The translations under genes were made by a program, and so were the position numbers. The notes below the pieces were generated by a model, which did no database searches, was not told where the DNA came from, and saw only the letters and a list, made by a program, of their open reading frames with translations. 14,596 nucleotides of DNA from Algoriphagus sp. (GTDB lineage: Bacteria; Bacteroidota; Bacteroidia; Cytophagales; Cyclobacteriaceae): assembly GCA_023255285.1 (NCBI GenBank), contig JALRIY010000042.1, positions 1-14,596 on the forward strand, read 5' to 3'. Positions 1-6,049 of this stretch are shown piece after piece; positions within the stretch are counted from its first letter, which is position 1; every line of letters starts with the position of its first letter.

Positions 1-346
1 CCCAGTGATTGGTTCGGCCACCCACCATACGGGAGCGAAACCAGTCAAACTGAGTTCCATCTTTGCGGGTGTAGGGTTCGCCTTCAATCTCCCATCCTCC
101 TATGGCTTGATCAAAATCACCAAAAGGGCGTATTTTGGTGCCAGCACCTCTTCTAGGGGATTCCCAAGGTGGACGAAGCTGCGTCCGATCCTCTTCCTTG
201 GCAGGGTCAAAATCTCCCCCTGCCTCTACTACAGCTACAGAAAGGCCTGCTTCAGAAAGGATTTTGGAAGCCATGCCTCCACCAGCTCCGGAGCCAACAA
301 TAATGACGTCGTAGCTATCTTGGTTTTCTTTGATTTGAAAAGACAT
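1..346 (-). CDS. GMC-family FAD-dependent oxidoreductase, N-terminal part (cut by window edge)
   Basis: The complement reads from an ATG at 344-346 to the window edge, giving 115 codons of an open frame. The N-terminus carries a Rossmann FAD-binding motif: YDVIIVGSGAGGGMASKIL at residues 12-30, with the ADP-ribose acidic residue at the end of strand 2 (VVEAGGDF, about 39-46). Near the cut end it reads RMVGGRTNHWG, the 'GGR/GS-T-N-H/N-W' segment typical of the GMC (glucose-methanol-choline) superfamily. Family members are usually about 550-570 residues, so roughly four fifths lies outside the window. GMC enzymes oxidise alcohols or sugars with FAD; the substrate cannot be told from this fragment. 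Many Bacteroidota copies pair with a gluconate 2-dehydrogenase subunit-3-like protein. None lies immediately upstream here, where the neighbour is a hydrolase 89 nt away on the same strand. No clear Shine-Dalgarno precedes the start. The family call is secure, the substrate is not. Confidence 0.9.
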   Translation of the reverse strand, partial: MSFQIKENQDSYDVIIVGSGAGGGMASKILSEAGLSVAVVEAGGDFDPAKEEDRTQLRPPWESPRRGAGTKIRPFGDFDQAIGGWEIEGEPYTRKDGTQFDWFRSRMVGGRTNHW

Positions 347-435
347 AAAAGATTGGGATTTATATAAGCTAATCTAAAAAAAACTATGCATCTGTGAAAG
401 TCTTTATAATTTAAGTGGTGAGACGAACTAGGTGA

Positions 436-1113
436 TCAAAGTGCTGATGAAATGTAGGGCCACACCGTTTCCATAACCAGTCGATGTCCTTCTGCGGTCG
501 GATGGATTCCATCAGGTAGGTTTAAGTCCGGATTACCAGCCACACCCTCTAGAAGAAAAGGAATCAGTTCGATGTTTTTTTCCCTTGCTACCGCTGGGTA
601 AATGGCTTTAAATTCTTCCGTATACTCTTGACCCATGTTGGGAGGGATCTGCATACCTGCCAAGATGACCTTTGTGTTGGGATATTTTGCTTGTACCTTT
701 GTAACGATTGCCAGGAGGTTATTTTTTGTTTCGGTGAGTGGGATGCCCCGCAAGCCATCATTACCTCCCAATTCAAGTACAAATAAATAGGGCTCTTCTT
801 CCAAAAACCAGTCTAGACGACTCAATCCGCCAGCGGTAGTCTCCCCGCTCAATCCTCCATTGATCACACGAAACTCTTTTTCCAAGCTATCCAATCGGCT
901 TTGGATTCGACCTGCAAAGGATTCTTCCGGATCAATACCGTAGCCTGCGGTGAGGCTATTTCCAAAAAAAAGAATTGTTTTTTTTGATTCAACCTCTTGT
1001 ACTTGTTTTCCAGATTCTGTCTTTTTTTTCTCTGGGTTTGAGTTGCAAGAACTTACAAAGGGGATTATTCCAAAAAGGAAAATTAAGACAATTCCATTAG
1101 CTATTAATTTCAT
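436..1113 (-). CDS. tesA: SGNH/GDSL hydrolase lipoprotein, TesA-like (thioesterase/arylesterase/lysophospholipase)
   Basis: A 225-residue secreted esterase of the SGNH fold. The N-terminus is a lipoprotein signal: Lys2, a hydrophobic stretch 7-20 and the lipobox VSSC with Cys23. The hydrolase blocks are all present. Block I is FFGNSLTAGYG (nucleophile Ser53, with Asn replacing the usual Asp of GDSL), block II is GGLSGETT (86-93, oxyanion Gly90), block III is LGGND (Asn118), and block V is DGIHP (Asp201 and His204 complete the triad). The frame stays open upstream to 1278, but the ATG at 1111-1113 is chosen because it puts the signal peptide at the N-terminus. Known TesA-type enzymes hydrolyse acyl-CoA, lysophospholipids and aryl esters in the periplasm. 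The gene is divergent from an ABC ATPase/permease pair, as tesA is from ybbAP in E. coli, which suggests it acts on molecules handled by that ABC system. E. coli TesA is soluble, whereas this one should be membrane-anchored. The exact substrate is unknown. Confidence 0.9.
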   Translation of the reverse strand: MKLIANGIVLIFLFGIIPFVSSCNSNPEKKKTESGKQVQEVESKKTILFFGNSLTAGYGIDPEESFAGRIQSRLDSLEKEFRVINGGLSGETTAGGLSRLDWFLEEEPYLFVLELGGNDGLRGIPLTETKNNLLAIVTKVQAKYPNTKVILAGMQIPPNMGQEYTEEFKAIYPAVAREKNIELIPFLLEGVAGNPDLNLPDGIHPTAEGHRLVMETVWPYISSAL

Positions 1114-1175
1114 AGGGACTAGGTTTATTTTTTCTACTACTTGGGAGGTAGTGTTTTTTAGCGATTCAGCGTCTA

Positions 1176-1207
1176 TTGGTCGACCAAATGCTGTCGTCTG
1201 TCGACCA
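1176..1207. promoter_or_regulatory. Operator-like palindrome and repeated GTCGACCA element
   Basis: TTGGTCGACCAA at 1176-1187 is a perfect 12-bp palindrome. The half-element GTCGACCA occurs at 1179-1186 and again at 1200-1207, a spacing of exactly 21 bp, about two helical turns, so a dimeric regulator could bind both on one DNA face. The second copy runs into a CACGTG core (1206-1211). It lies between the hydrolase start (1113) and the ABC ATPase start (1326), where a shared regulator would be expected. The regulatory role is inferred from symmetry and position only. Confidence 0.4.
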
Positions 1208-1251
1208 CGTGACCCAAGGATGGTGTAATTTTGTTTTCTTTGCTTGAATTC

Positions 1252-1279
1252 CAAAGTTATTTGTGGATTAGCCAACAAA
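1252..1279 (-). promoter_or_regulatory. Possible Bacteroidota-type promoter for the hydrolase gene
   Basis: On the complement, TAACTTTG (1259 down to 1252) matches the Bacteroidota -7 element TAnnTTTG exactly. A TTTG (1279 down to 1276) lies 16 bp upstream, slightly shorter than the usual spacing to the -33 element. Transcription from here would give the hydrolase a leader of roughly 130 nt containing the repeated GTCGACCA elements at 1179-1207, which would then act as a downstream operator or leader element. Confidence 0.4.
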
Positions 1280-1325
1280 TTAGTTAAAAATAGCGTTTTC
1301 TTACTTCAACTTCTTCAACTCTTAC

Positions 1326-2003
1326 ATGTCAATTTTATCTCTTCAACACGTCACTAAAACCTACCAAAGTGGCAGTCGAAAGCTTACTGTTTTGGACCAG
1401 GTTACTTTTTCAATTCAGGCCGGAGAAGCCATTGCTATTGTTGGTCCTTCAGGAAGTGGAAAGACCACCCTATTGGGTTTGTGTGCAGGCCTAGATTCCA
1501 GCTCTTCTGGATCTGTGGTCCTGAATGGAGAAGCGTTGGAAGGCTTGAATGAAGACCAGCGCGCTGCGATCCGTAGCCGTGATGTGGGATTTATATTTCA
1601 AAATTTCCAGTTACTTCCTACCCTTACAGCATTGGAGAATGTAATGGTTCCTTTGGAGTTGAAGAAACGAACAAATGCAAAGGAAAAAGCAATGGAATTA
1701 CTGGCAAAGGTAGGGTTGAAGGATCGAGCGACGCATTACCCTACCCAACTTTCAGGGGGGGAACAGCAGCGTGTATCCATTGCTAGAGCCTTTGCCAATG
1801 CGCCTAAAATACTTTTTGCCGATGAGCCTACTGGCAATTTGGATACCGAAACCGGGGAGATGATTGAGAACTTAATTTTTGATTTGAATAAAGAGCAAGG
1901 AACAACACTGGTTCTTGTGACCCATGACTTGGAATTGGCTGCCAAAACCCAGCGAATTATACATATCAAGGGTGGAAAAATACAGGAGGAGACGCATGCC
2001 TGA
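1326..2003 (+). CDS. ybbA: ABC transporter ATP-binding protein, YbbA/LolD/MacB type
   Basis: A 225-residue, single-domain ABC ATPase with every core motif intact: Walker A GPSGSGKTT (40-48), Q-loop Gln92, signature LSGGEQQR (142-149), Walker B ending in DEPTG (166-170, catalytic Glu167), D-loop NLD and switch His200. The motif set and length match the LolD/MacB/YbbA group, which powers FtsX-type permeases that use mechanical motion to move or extract lipids and hydrophobic molecules rather than to pump across the membrane. It should sit at the cytoplasmic face as a dimer on the permease encoded by the next gene. The stop overlaps the permease start by 8 nt (ATGCCTGA), showing translational coupling. 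The start ATG at 1326 puts the first beta strand (ILSLQHVTKTY) at the N-terminus. YbbA is chosen over LolD because of the divergent TesA-like gene and the large partner permease. Confidence 0.93.
   Translation: MSILSLQHVTKTYQSGSRKLTVLDQVTFSIQAGEAIAIVGPSGSGKTTLLGLCAGLDSSSSGSVVLNGEALEGLNEDQRAAIRSRDVGFIFQNFQLLPTLTALENVMVPLELKKRTNAKEKAMELLAKVGLKDRATHYPTQLSGGEQQRVSIARAFANAPKILFADEPTGNLDTETGEMIENLIFDLNKEQGTTLVLVTHDLELAAKTQRIIHIKGGKIQEETHA
1984..1990 (+). promoter_or_regulatory. Strong Shine-Dalgarno deciding the permease start
   Basis: AGGAGGA ends 5 nt before the ATG at 1996. Clear Shine-Dalgarno sequences are otherwise scarce in this window, as is usual in Bacteroidota. It supports ATG 1996 over the upstream in-frame ATG at 1924, which lies deep inside the ATPase gene. 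Confidence 0.75.
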
Positions 2004-4521
2004 TTTTGCCTGGATTTTAAAGATGGCAGGGCGAGATTTTAGAAAAAATCTTTCTCGATTGCTACTTTTTGTTTCTTCCATTGTAGTGGGCATTGCTGCC
2101 TTGGTGGCAATCAGTAGTTTTGGAGAAAACCTAGTTAAAGATATTGATAACCAGGCCAAGGAGCTTCTCGGCGCAGATTTGGTTTTGGAAAACAACAAGC
2201 CACTTGGGGAGTGGGGTCTCGACTCACTTGCTTTAGAAACCGCCTCAGAAGTTAATTTTGCATCCATGGTTGCCTTTCCCAAACGGGATGCCAGTCGACT
2301 GACGCAAGTGCGTGCACTAGAAGGGAACTTCCCTTTTTATGGTACACTAGAAACACTTCCGGAGGAAGGAGAGACTATTTTTAGAAGTGGCGGAAAAAAG
2401 GCGCTGGTAGAAAGAGCGCTTATGGCCCAGTTTGATGCGCAGGTAGGGGATTCCATCAAGGTGGGTAACCTTCATTTTGAGATTGTAGGAGAACTTCAAA
2501 AGGTACCTGGACAGACGGGAATAACGGCTAGTGTAGCTCCAGCAGTATACATTCCTTTGGAATATTTGCAAGAAACTGGCCTAGTGCAATACGGGAGTCG
2601 GGTGGAATACAATCGCTATTTACAATTTGCTCCAGGTACCGATATAGCCAAACTAATCAAGCCATACGAAGCCCAGTGGGAACTCGATCGAATCGATGCA
2701 GATACAGTCGAGGACCGAAAGCAAAGTACAGGTCGCTCCTTTGGTAATCTTTCTAATTTTTTGAGTTTGGTAGCGTTTATCGCACTACTTCTAGGTTGTG
2801 TGGGCGTAGCTTCTGCGGTGAATGTGTTTGTGAAAGAAAAATTAGCCTCGGTGGCAGTGCTACGCTGTTTGGGAGTAGCTTCCATGGATGTGCTGTTGAT
2901 TTATCTTGTTGAAATTGTGGGTATGGGACTTATTGGCGCATTCACTGGTTCTGTTTTTGGAACATTATTGCAGTTTATTCTTCCGGTAGTATTTGCTGAT
3001 TTCCTCCCGGTGGAGGTGACGTTTGGAATTTCTTGGAAATCAATAGGCTTTGGCATGGTGACTGGTCTACTTGTATCTGTGTTATTTGCCTTGTTGCCCT
3101 TGCTTAAGGTGCGGAAGGTGTCTCCTATGGCTACCTTGCGGCCTGAAACTGCCGATAGTACCTTACTTAAGGATCCTGCTCGTTGGTCAGTACTTTTGGG
3201 AATCTTGCTATTTATTTTTGGATTTAGTTTTTACCTTCTCACCAAGGTTACTTGGGCTTTAGGATTTACTGCATTTGTGCTGATTGCCTTTGGGCTTCTC
3301 TGGGGAGTAGGTACTGCAGTGATGTGGGGGGTGCGTAGATTTTTACCACTTTCCTTGAGTTACCCTTGGCGTCAGGCACTTTCAAATTTGTACCGACCTA
3401 ATAATCAGACCATTTCTCTAATTGCCACTATAGGTCTAGGTACAGCGATGATCAGCACTTTGTTTTTCTTACAAAATCAATTGCTCCAAGAAGCCAAGTT
3501 TGCCGATAAAAAGGACCAACCCAATATGTTACTTTTTGATATTCAAACTGCGCAACTTGAAAAGGTAAAGGAAGAAGTTACCGGTCGGAAGATGCCTATT
3601 TTACAGGAGGTGCCTATCGTCACCATGCAGCTGAATACCATCAATGGCATTTCTAAAAAAGCGAATGAGGAGTTGCCTGAAGAAGAGAACTACAGTCGCT
3701 GGCTATACAATCGGGAATTCCGTGTGACCTATCGGGATACCTTAATTGCTTCTGAGCAGTTGACAGATGGAACCTTGATTCCCATAGGAGCAAGGGGGGA
3801 TAGTATTTTTGTTTCCTTTGAAAAAGGATTTGCAGAGGGCAATGGGTTTAAGCTCGGTGATGAGGTGGAATTTAACGTACAGGGACGTCCCATTAAAACC
3901 TACATCGGAAGTTTTCGAGAGGTAAAATTCAATCAGGTATCTACTAATTTTATAGTGCTTTTTCCAGAAGGGATTTTGGAAGAAGCACCTAAGTTTCACG
4001 TAATCATCACCAAGACCAGCACTGATAAGCAGGCTGCAGAGATGCAAGCAGACATGGTGCGAGAGTTTCCGAATATCTCCATCATCAATCTGGGTACGAT
4101 TGTAGAAACATTAGAGGAGATTTTGGGCAAGATTAGTTTTGTAATTCAGTTCATGGCTTTTTTCTCTATTGCCACTGGAATTTTAGTTTTGATCAGTTCA
4201 TTGATAATTAGTAAATACCAACGTATGCGAGAGAGCATTTTGTTACGCACCTTAGGGGCTAGCTCAGCTCTAGTACGGCAAATCAATACCTTGGAATATT
4301 TCTTTTTGGGGAGTTTGGCTTCCTTGTCTGGGATTTTACTTTCCTTTTTTGCGACGTTCTTATTGGGAGAATTTGTGTTTCAGTTGAGCTTTAGCTTGGC
4401 CTGGAAGGAGGGATTGGTGATTTACTTGGCCATTACGGTACTGACTATTGTCCTGGGTTGGCTGAATGGAAGAAAGATCATCAATCAGCCTCCGATGGAA
4501 ATTTTGAGAGGGAACGGGTAA
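1996..4521 (+). CDS. ybbP: FtsX-type ABC permease, YbbP-like (MacB periplasmic core and FtsX domains)
   Basis: An 841-residue inner-membrane permease, close to E. coli YbbP in size. Order of parts: a cytoplasmic amphipathic start (AWILKMAGRDFRKN), TM1 at about 22-42, a first periplasmic MacB-core-like domain (about 43-250), a TM bundle at about 254-278, 300-330 and 350-371, then TMs at about 398-416, 420-445 and 472-493. A second periplasmic domain (about 500-710) follows, then three last TMs. Both FtsX modules show the 'LRxLG' coupling-helix signature after a TM (VLRCLGVAS near 289-297 and LLRTLGASS near the C-terminus), where the ATPase contacts it. The duplicated FtsX layout sets it apart from MacB or LolC/E, which have four TMs. 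With the preceding ATPase it should form a type VII system that extracts hydrophobic substrates from the membrane for the nearby esterase. The substrate is unknown. Confidence 0.92.
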   Translation: MPDFAWILKMAGRDFRKNLSRLLLFVSSIVVGIAALVAISSFGENLVKDIDNQAKELLGADLVLENNKPLGEWGLDSLALETASEVNFASMVAFPKRDASRLTQVRALEGNFPFYGTLETLPEEGETIFRSGGKKALVERALMAQFDAQVGDSIKVGNLHFEIVGELQKVPGQTGITASVAPAVYIPLEYLQETGLVQYGSRVEYNRYLQFAPGTDIAKLIKPYEAQWELDRIDADTVEDRKQSTGRSFGNLSNFLSLVAFIALLLGCVGVASAVNVFVKEKLASVAVLRCLGVASMDVLLIYLVEIVGMGLIGAFTGSVFGTLLQFILPVVFADFLPVEVTFGISWKSIGFGMVTGLLVSVLFALLPLLKVRKVSPMATLRPETADSTLLKDPARWSVLLGILLFIFGFSFYLLTKVTWALGFTAFVLIAFGLLWGVGTAVMWGVRRFLPLSLSYPWRQALSNLYRPNNQTISLIATIGLGTAMISTLFFLQNQLLQEAKFADKKDQPNMLLFDIQTAQLEKVKEEVTGRKMPILQEVPIVTMQLNTINGISKKANEELPEEENYSRWLYNREFRVTYRDTLIASEQLTDGTLIPIGARGDSIFVSFEKGFAEGNGFKLGDEVEFNVQGRPIKTYIGSFREVKFNQVSTNFIVLFPEGILEEAPKFHVIITKTSTDKQAAEMQADMVREFPNISIINLGTIVETLEEILGKISFVIQFMAFFSIATGILVLISSLIISKYQRMRESILLRTLGASSALVRQINTLEYFFLGSLASLSGILLSFFATFLLGEFVFQLSFSLAWKEGLVIYLAITVLTIVLGWLNGRKIINQPPMEILRGNG

Positions 4522-4602
4522 GTGCAATGGGGTTATCCGCAATTAAATCGCCCAGTAGGAAAGCCAATACTTGCTGCTAATCGTTAGTGGAATCCGGTCA
4601 AC

Positions 4603-4620
4603 AGTTCATTTAATTGAACT
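4603..4620. repeat. Short inverted repeat downstream of the permease gene
   Basis: AGTTCA at 4603-4608 and TGAACT at 4615-4620 form a 6-bp perfect stem with a 6-nt loop. No T-run follows on either strand, so it is not a convincing terminator for the permease operon. The rest of 4522-4664 shows no gene; the short open frame there has no family features and runs into the tRNA. Confidence 0.3.
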
Positions 4621-4664
4621 ACTAAACCAGCTTGTTGTAGGGGCAGTTAAAATGCTAGAAACTC

Positions 4665-4700
4665 AAAAAACAAAAAAGGCTTGCAATGCTGCAAGCCTTT
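4665..4700 (-). terminator. Intrinsic terminator of tRNA-Leu
   Basis: Perfect 11-bp stem: AAAGGCTTGCA at 4675-4685 pairs with TGCAAGCCTTT at 4690-4700 around a 4-nt loop. On the complement the stem is followed by TTTTTT-G-TTTTTT (4677 down to 4665), a classic rho-independent terminator 24 nt beyond the tRNA 3' end. A further small stem, CTGCC/GGCAG at 4701-4714, lies in the 3' trailer between tRNA and terminator. On the plus strand the stem has no T-run, so termination is directed to the minus strand. Confidence 0.92.
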
Positions 4701-4723
4701 CTGCCGATAGGCAGTGTCTATTG

Positions 4724-4807
4724 TACCCAGAGCCGGAGTCGAACCGGCACGAGTGTAACCTCATTGGTGTTTGAGACCAACGCGTCTACCAATTCCGCCA
4801 TCTGGGC
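4724..4807 (-). tRNA. tRNA-Leu, anticodon CAA
   Basis: The complement folds as a class II tRNA of 84 nt including the discriminator A. Acceptor arms are GCCCAGA and TCTGGGT (first pair G-U, the rest Watson-Crick). The D stem is GCG/CGC with loop AATTGGTAGA preceded by G. The anticodon stem is TTGGT/ACCAA around loop CTCAAAC, so the anticodon is CAA (complement of 4771-4773). There is a long variable arm with stem GAG/CTC, and T arm GCCGG-TTCGACT-CCGGC. The 3' CCA is not encoded, so it must be added after transcription. CAA reads TTG leucine codons, which are common in this window's genes. It lies 67 nt after the ABM gene on the same strand and may be processed from the same transcript. Confidence 0.96.
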
Positions 4808-4874
4808 AATTAAACTAACCATTCCGTATTGAATGGGGATGCAAATATGAATACAAAAATGATTTCCTACAAAC

Positions 4875-5177
4875 TCAAACTCCTACTTCCTGTATTTTTT
4901 TTGAACTCCAAGCTTGGGGCTTTTCAGAGAAGAGGGTTTTGGTATAGCTCCAAATCGATTTAAATAGCTGTGAATCACGATACTGATTCAAGGCTTCCTC
5001 ACTTTCCCAATGGCTGTAAGTGACGTAAATATTTTTTTGATTCTCGTCCTCCCATAGTTCCAACTGTAGACAACCAGGGTAATTTCGAATTAAAAGTTTA
5101 TTCTTTTCAAAATTCTCCAGAAAAGCGGAAGCATCTTCTGGACGAAAAGTCATCCGCACCACACGAATCAAACTCAT
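4875..5177 (-). CDS. ABM-domain protein (putative quinol monooxygenase, YgiN-like)
   Basis: A 100-residue protein consisting of one antibiotic biosynthesis monooxygenase (ABM) domain, a dimeric alpha+beta ferredoxin-like barrel. Visible family features are the first strand (MSLIRVVRMTF, 1-11), the YPGCLQLELWED core (33-44), YVTYSHWESEEALNQYR (51-67) and the SQLFKSIWSYTK helix (69-80), ending with a KPQAWS tail (86-91). The length is normal for the family. ABM proteins include cofactor-free quinol monooxygenases and haem-degrading enzymes, but most are uncharacterised and the reaction here is unknown. Its ATG overlaps the stop of the DUF62 gene upstream by 4 nt (ATGA at 5174-5177), so the two are translationally coupled and probably work in related steps. 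The next element downstream is tRNA-Leu. The family call is good, the function is not assigned. Confidence 0.85.
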   Translation of the reverse strand: MSLIRVVRMTFRPEDASAFLENFEKNKLLIRNYPGCLQLELWEDENQKNIYVTYSHWESEEALNQYRDSQLFKSIWSYTKTLFSEKPQAWSSKKIQEVGV

Positions 5178-5944
5178 GGTTCAAAATTGATGTAAATCAC
5201 ACTGTCGCGTTTCAATCCCAAGAGATTGCCTCCATGTCCATGATTGATGCCTATTTCCAAAACGTCCAAACTATTAAAAAATAAATAGGGTTCACCTGCT
5301 TCCACTTGATCGTATCCGGTCTGCAATTGGCTTATTTTTTCTCTACCAAATTGGATAGTGAATTTCCCTGGATTTAATTTTTCAAAAACCTCTCGCCGGA
5401 TGTTCGTTATCAGGTTGCCATAGCGATCTACGCGTACGACATGCCCAATTAGTTGTTCTCGAGTTGCCTTCACCTGTCTTGGCATTAATTTTTTGAATTG
5501 GGTGGATGGGCCGCCAAAATCATGTATGGCTGCGCCTGAAGCTACTTTTGCGGCAATAGGGGCTAAAATATCTCTTGTAGGAAAGGTAGAGTCCTTCAAG
5601 TGGATATCTGCAAACTGGACAATGATTCCTGGGTCATGGTCAGCTAGTAGACTGAAAAGCCCATTGTTTGGTCCTATAAAAATATGGTCTTCTAACTTGA
5701 TGCCTAGGTACCCTGTAGTCGCCGATCCCGTAGTATTGATACCTACCAAATGAACGGTTCCTTTTGGGAATTCGCGGAAGGTTGCTCGCAAAAGAAAAGC
5801 GGCATGCTCCAAATCAAATGCAGCTACTCCATGAGAAATATCCACAATTTGTAATTGGGGATTGATGGAAAGCATCTTGGCTTTGACTGCTGGTACGTAG
5901 TAGTCTGTGTCCCCGAAATCAGATAGGAATGTCACCAAGGCCAT
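5174..5944 (-). CDS. DUF62 / SAM hydroxide adenosyltransferase-like protein (chlorinase-fluorinase superfamily)
   Basis: A 256-residue, full-length member of the family that converts S-adenosylmethionine and water into adenosine and methionine, and that includes SalL and the fluorinase. Family marks: TFLSDFGDTDYYV (5-17, ribose-binding Asp region), VDISHGV (34-40), a PNNGLFSLL segment (92-100) in place of the usual PDNG, and the C-terminal RVDRYGNLITNI (171-182), which binds the SAM base and methionine in relatives. The key differences are in the catalytic segments. Where characterised hydrolases have a V-D-P-G-V-G motif followed by Arg, this protein has GINTTGSATT (68-77, Asn70 at the Asp place and no Arg). 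Where they have F-H-G-R-D, it has FPTRD (121-125, no His). It may therefore have changed chemistry or only bind its ligand. The ABM gene follows with a 4-nt overlap and a PhoH gene is divergent. ATG 5942-5944 puts the first strand at the N-terminus. Confidence 0.88.
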   Translation of the reverse strand: MALVTFLSDFGDTDYYVPAVKAKMLSINPQLQIVDISHGVAAFDLEHAAFLLRATFREFPKGTVHLVGINTTGSATTGYLGIKLEDHIFIGPNNGLFSLLADHDPGIIVQFADIHLKDSTFPTRDILAPIAAKVASGAAIHDFGGPSTQFKKLMPRQVKATREQLIGHVVRVDRYGNLITNIRREVFEKLNPGKFTIQFGREKISQLQTGYDQVEAGEPYLFFNSLDVLEIGINHGHGGNLLGLKRDSVIYINFEP

Positions 5945-5968
5945 AGAAGCAAGTAAAGTAAAATTTTG

Positions 5969-6001
5969 TAGTTTTGTTTGAAGAGGGATTGAACAAAAAT
6001 A
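5969..6001. promoter_or_regulatory. Possible divergent promoter elements between the DUF62 and PhoH genes
   Basis: Two exact matches to the Bacteroidota -7 element TAnnTTTG face opposite ways: TAGTTTTG on the plus strand at 5969-5976 for the PhoH gene (leader about 70 nt), and TATTTTTG on the minus strand (6001 down to 5994) for the DUF62 gene (leader about 45 nt). Neither has a convincing TTG at -33, so the assignment is tentative. Confidence 0.3.
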
Positions 6002-6049
6002 GGCATTTTATTCTTTCGCCTTCATGGTGTACCTAATCAATACAAAACT

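Noticed and set aside
5..367. Plus-strand open frame over the GMC oxidoreductase
   Set aside because: It is antisense to a clear FAD-binding coding frame and has no family features.
1924..1995. Upstream ATG extending the permease by 24 residues
   Set aside because: The extension lies within the ATPase gene, and a strong AGGAGGA precedes the ATG at 1996.
3071..3262. Cysteine/leucine-rich open frame in the permease gene
   Set aside because: It is an out-of-frame reading of a transmembrane-coding stretch.
4571..4774. 67-residue plus-strand open frame downstream of the permease
   Set aside because: It runs through the terminator and tRNA complement and shows no protein-like composition.
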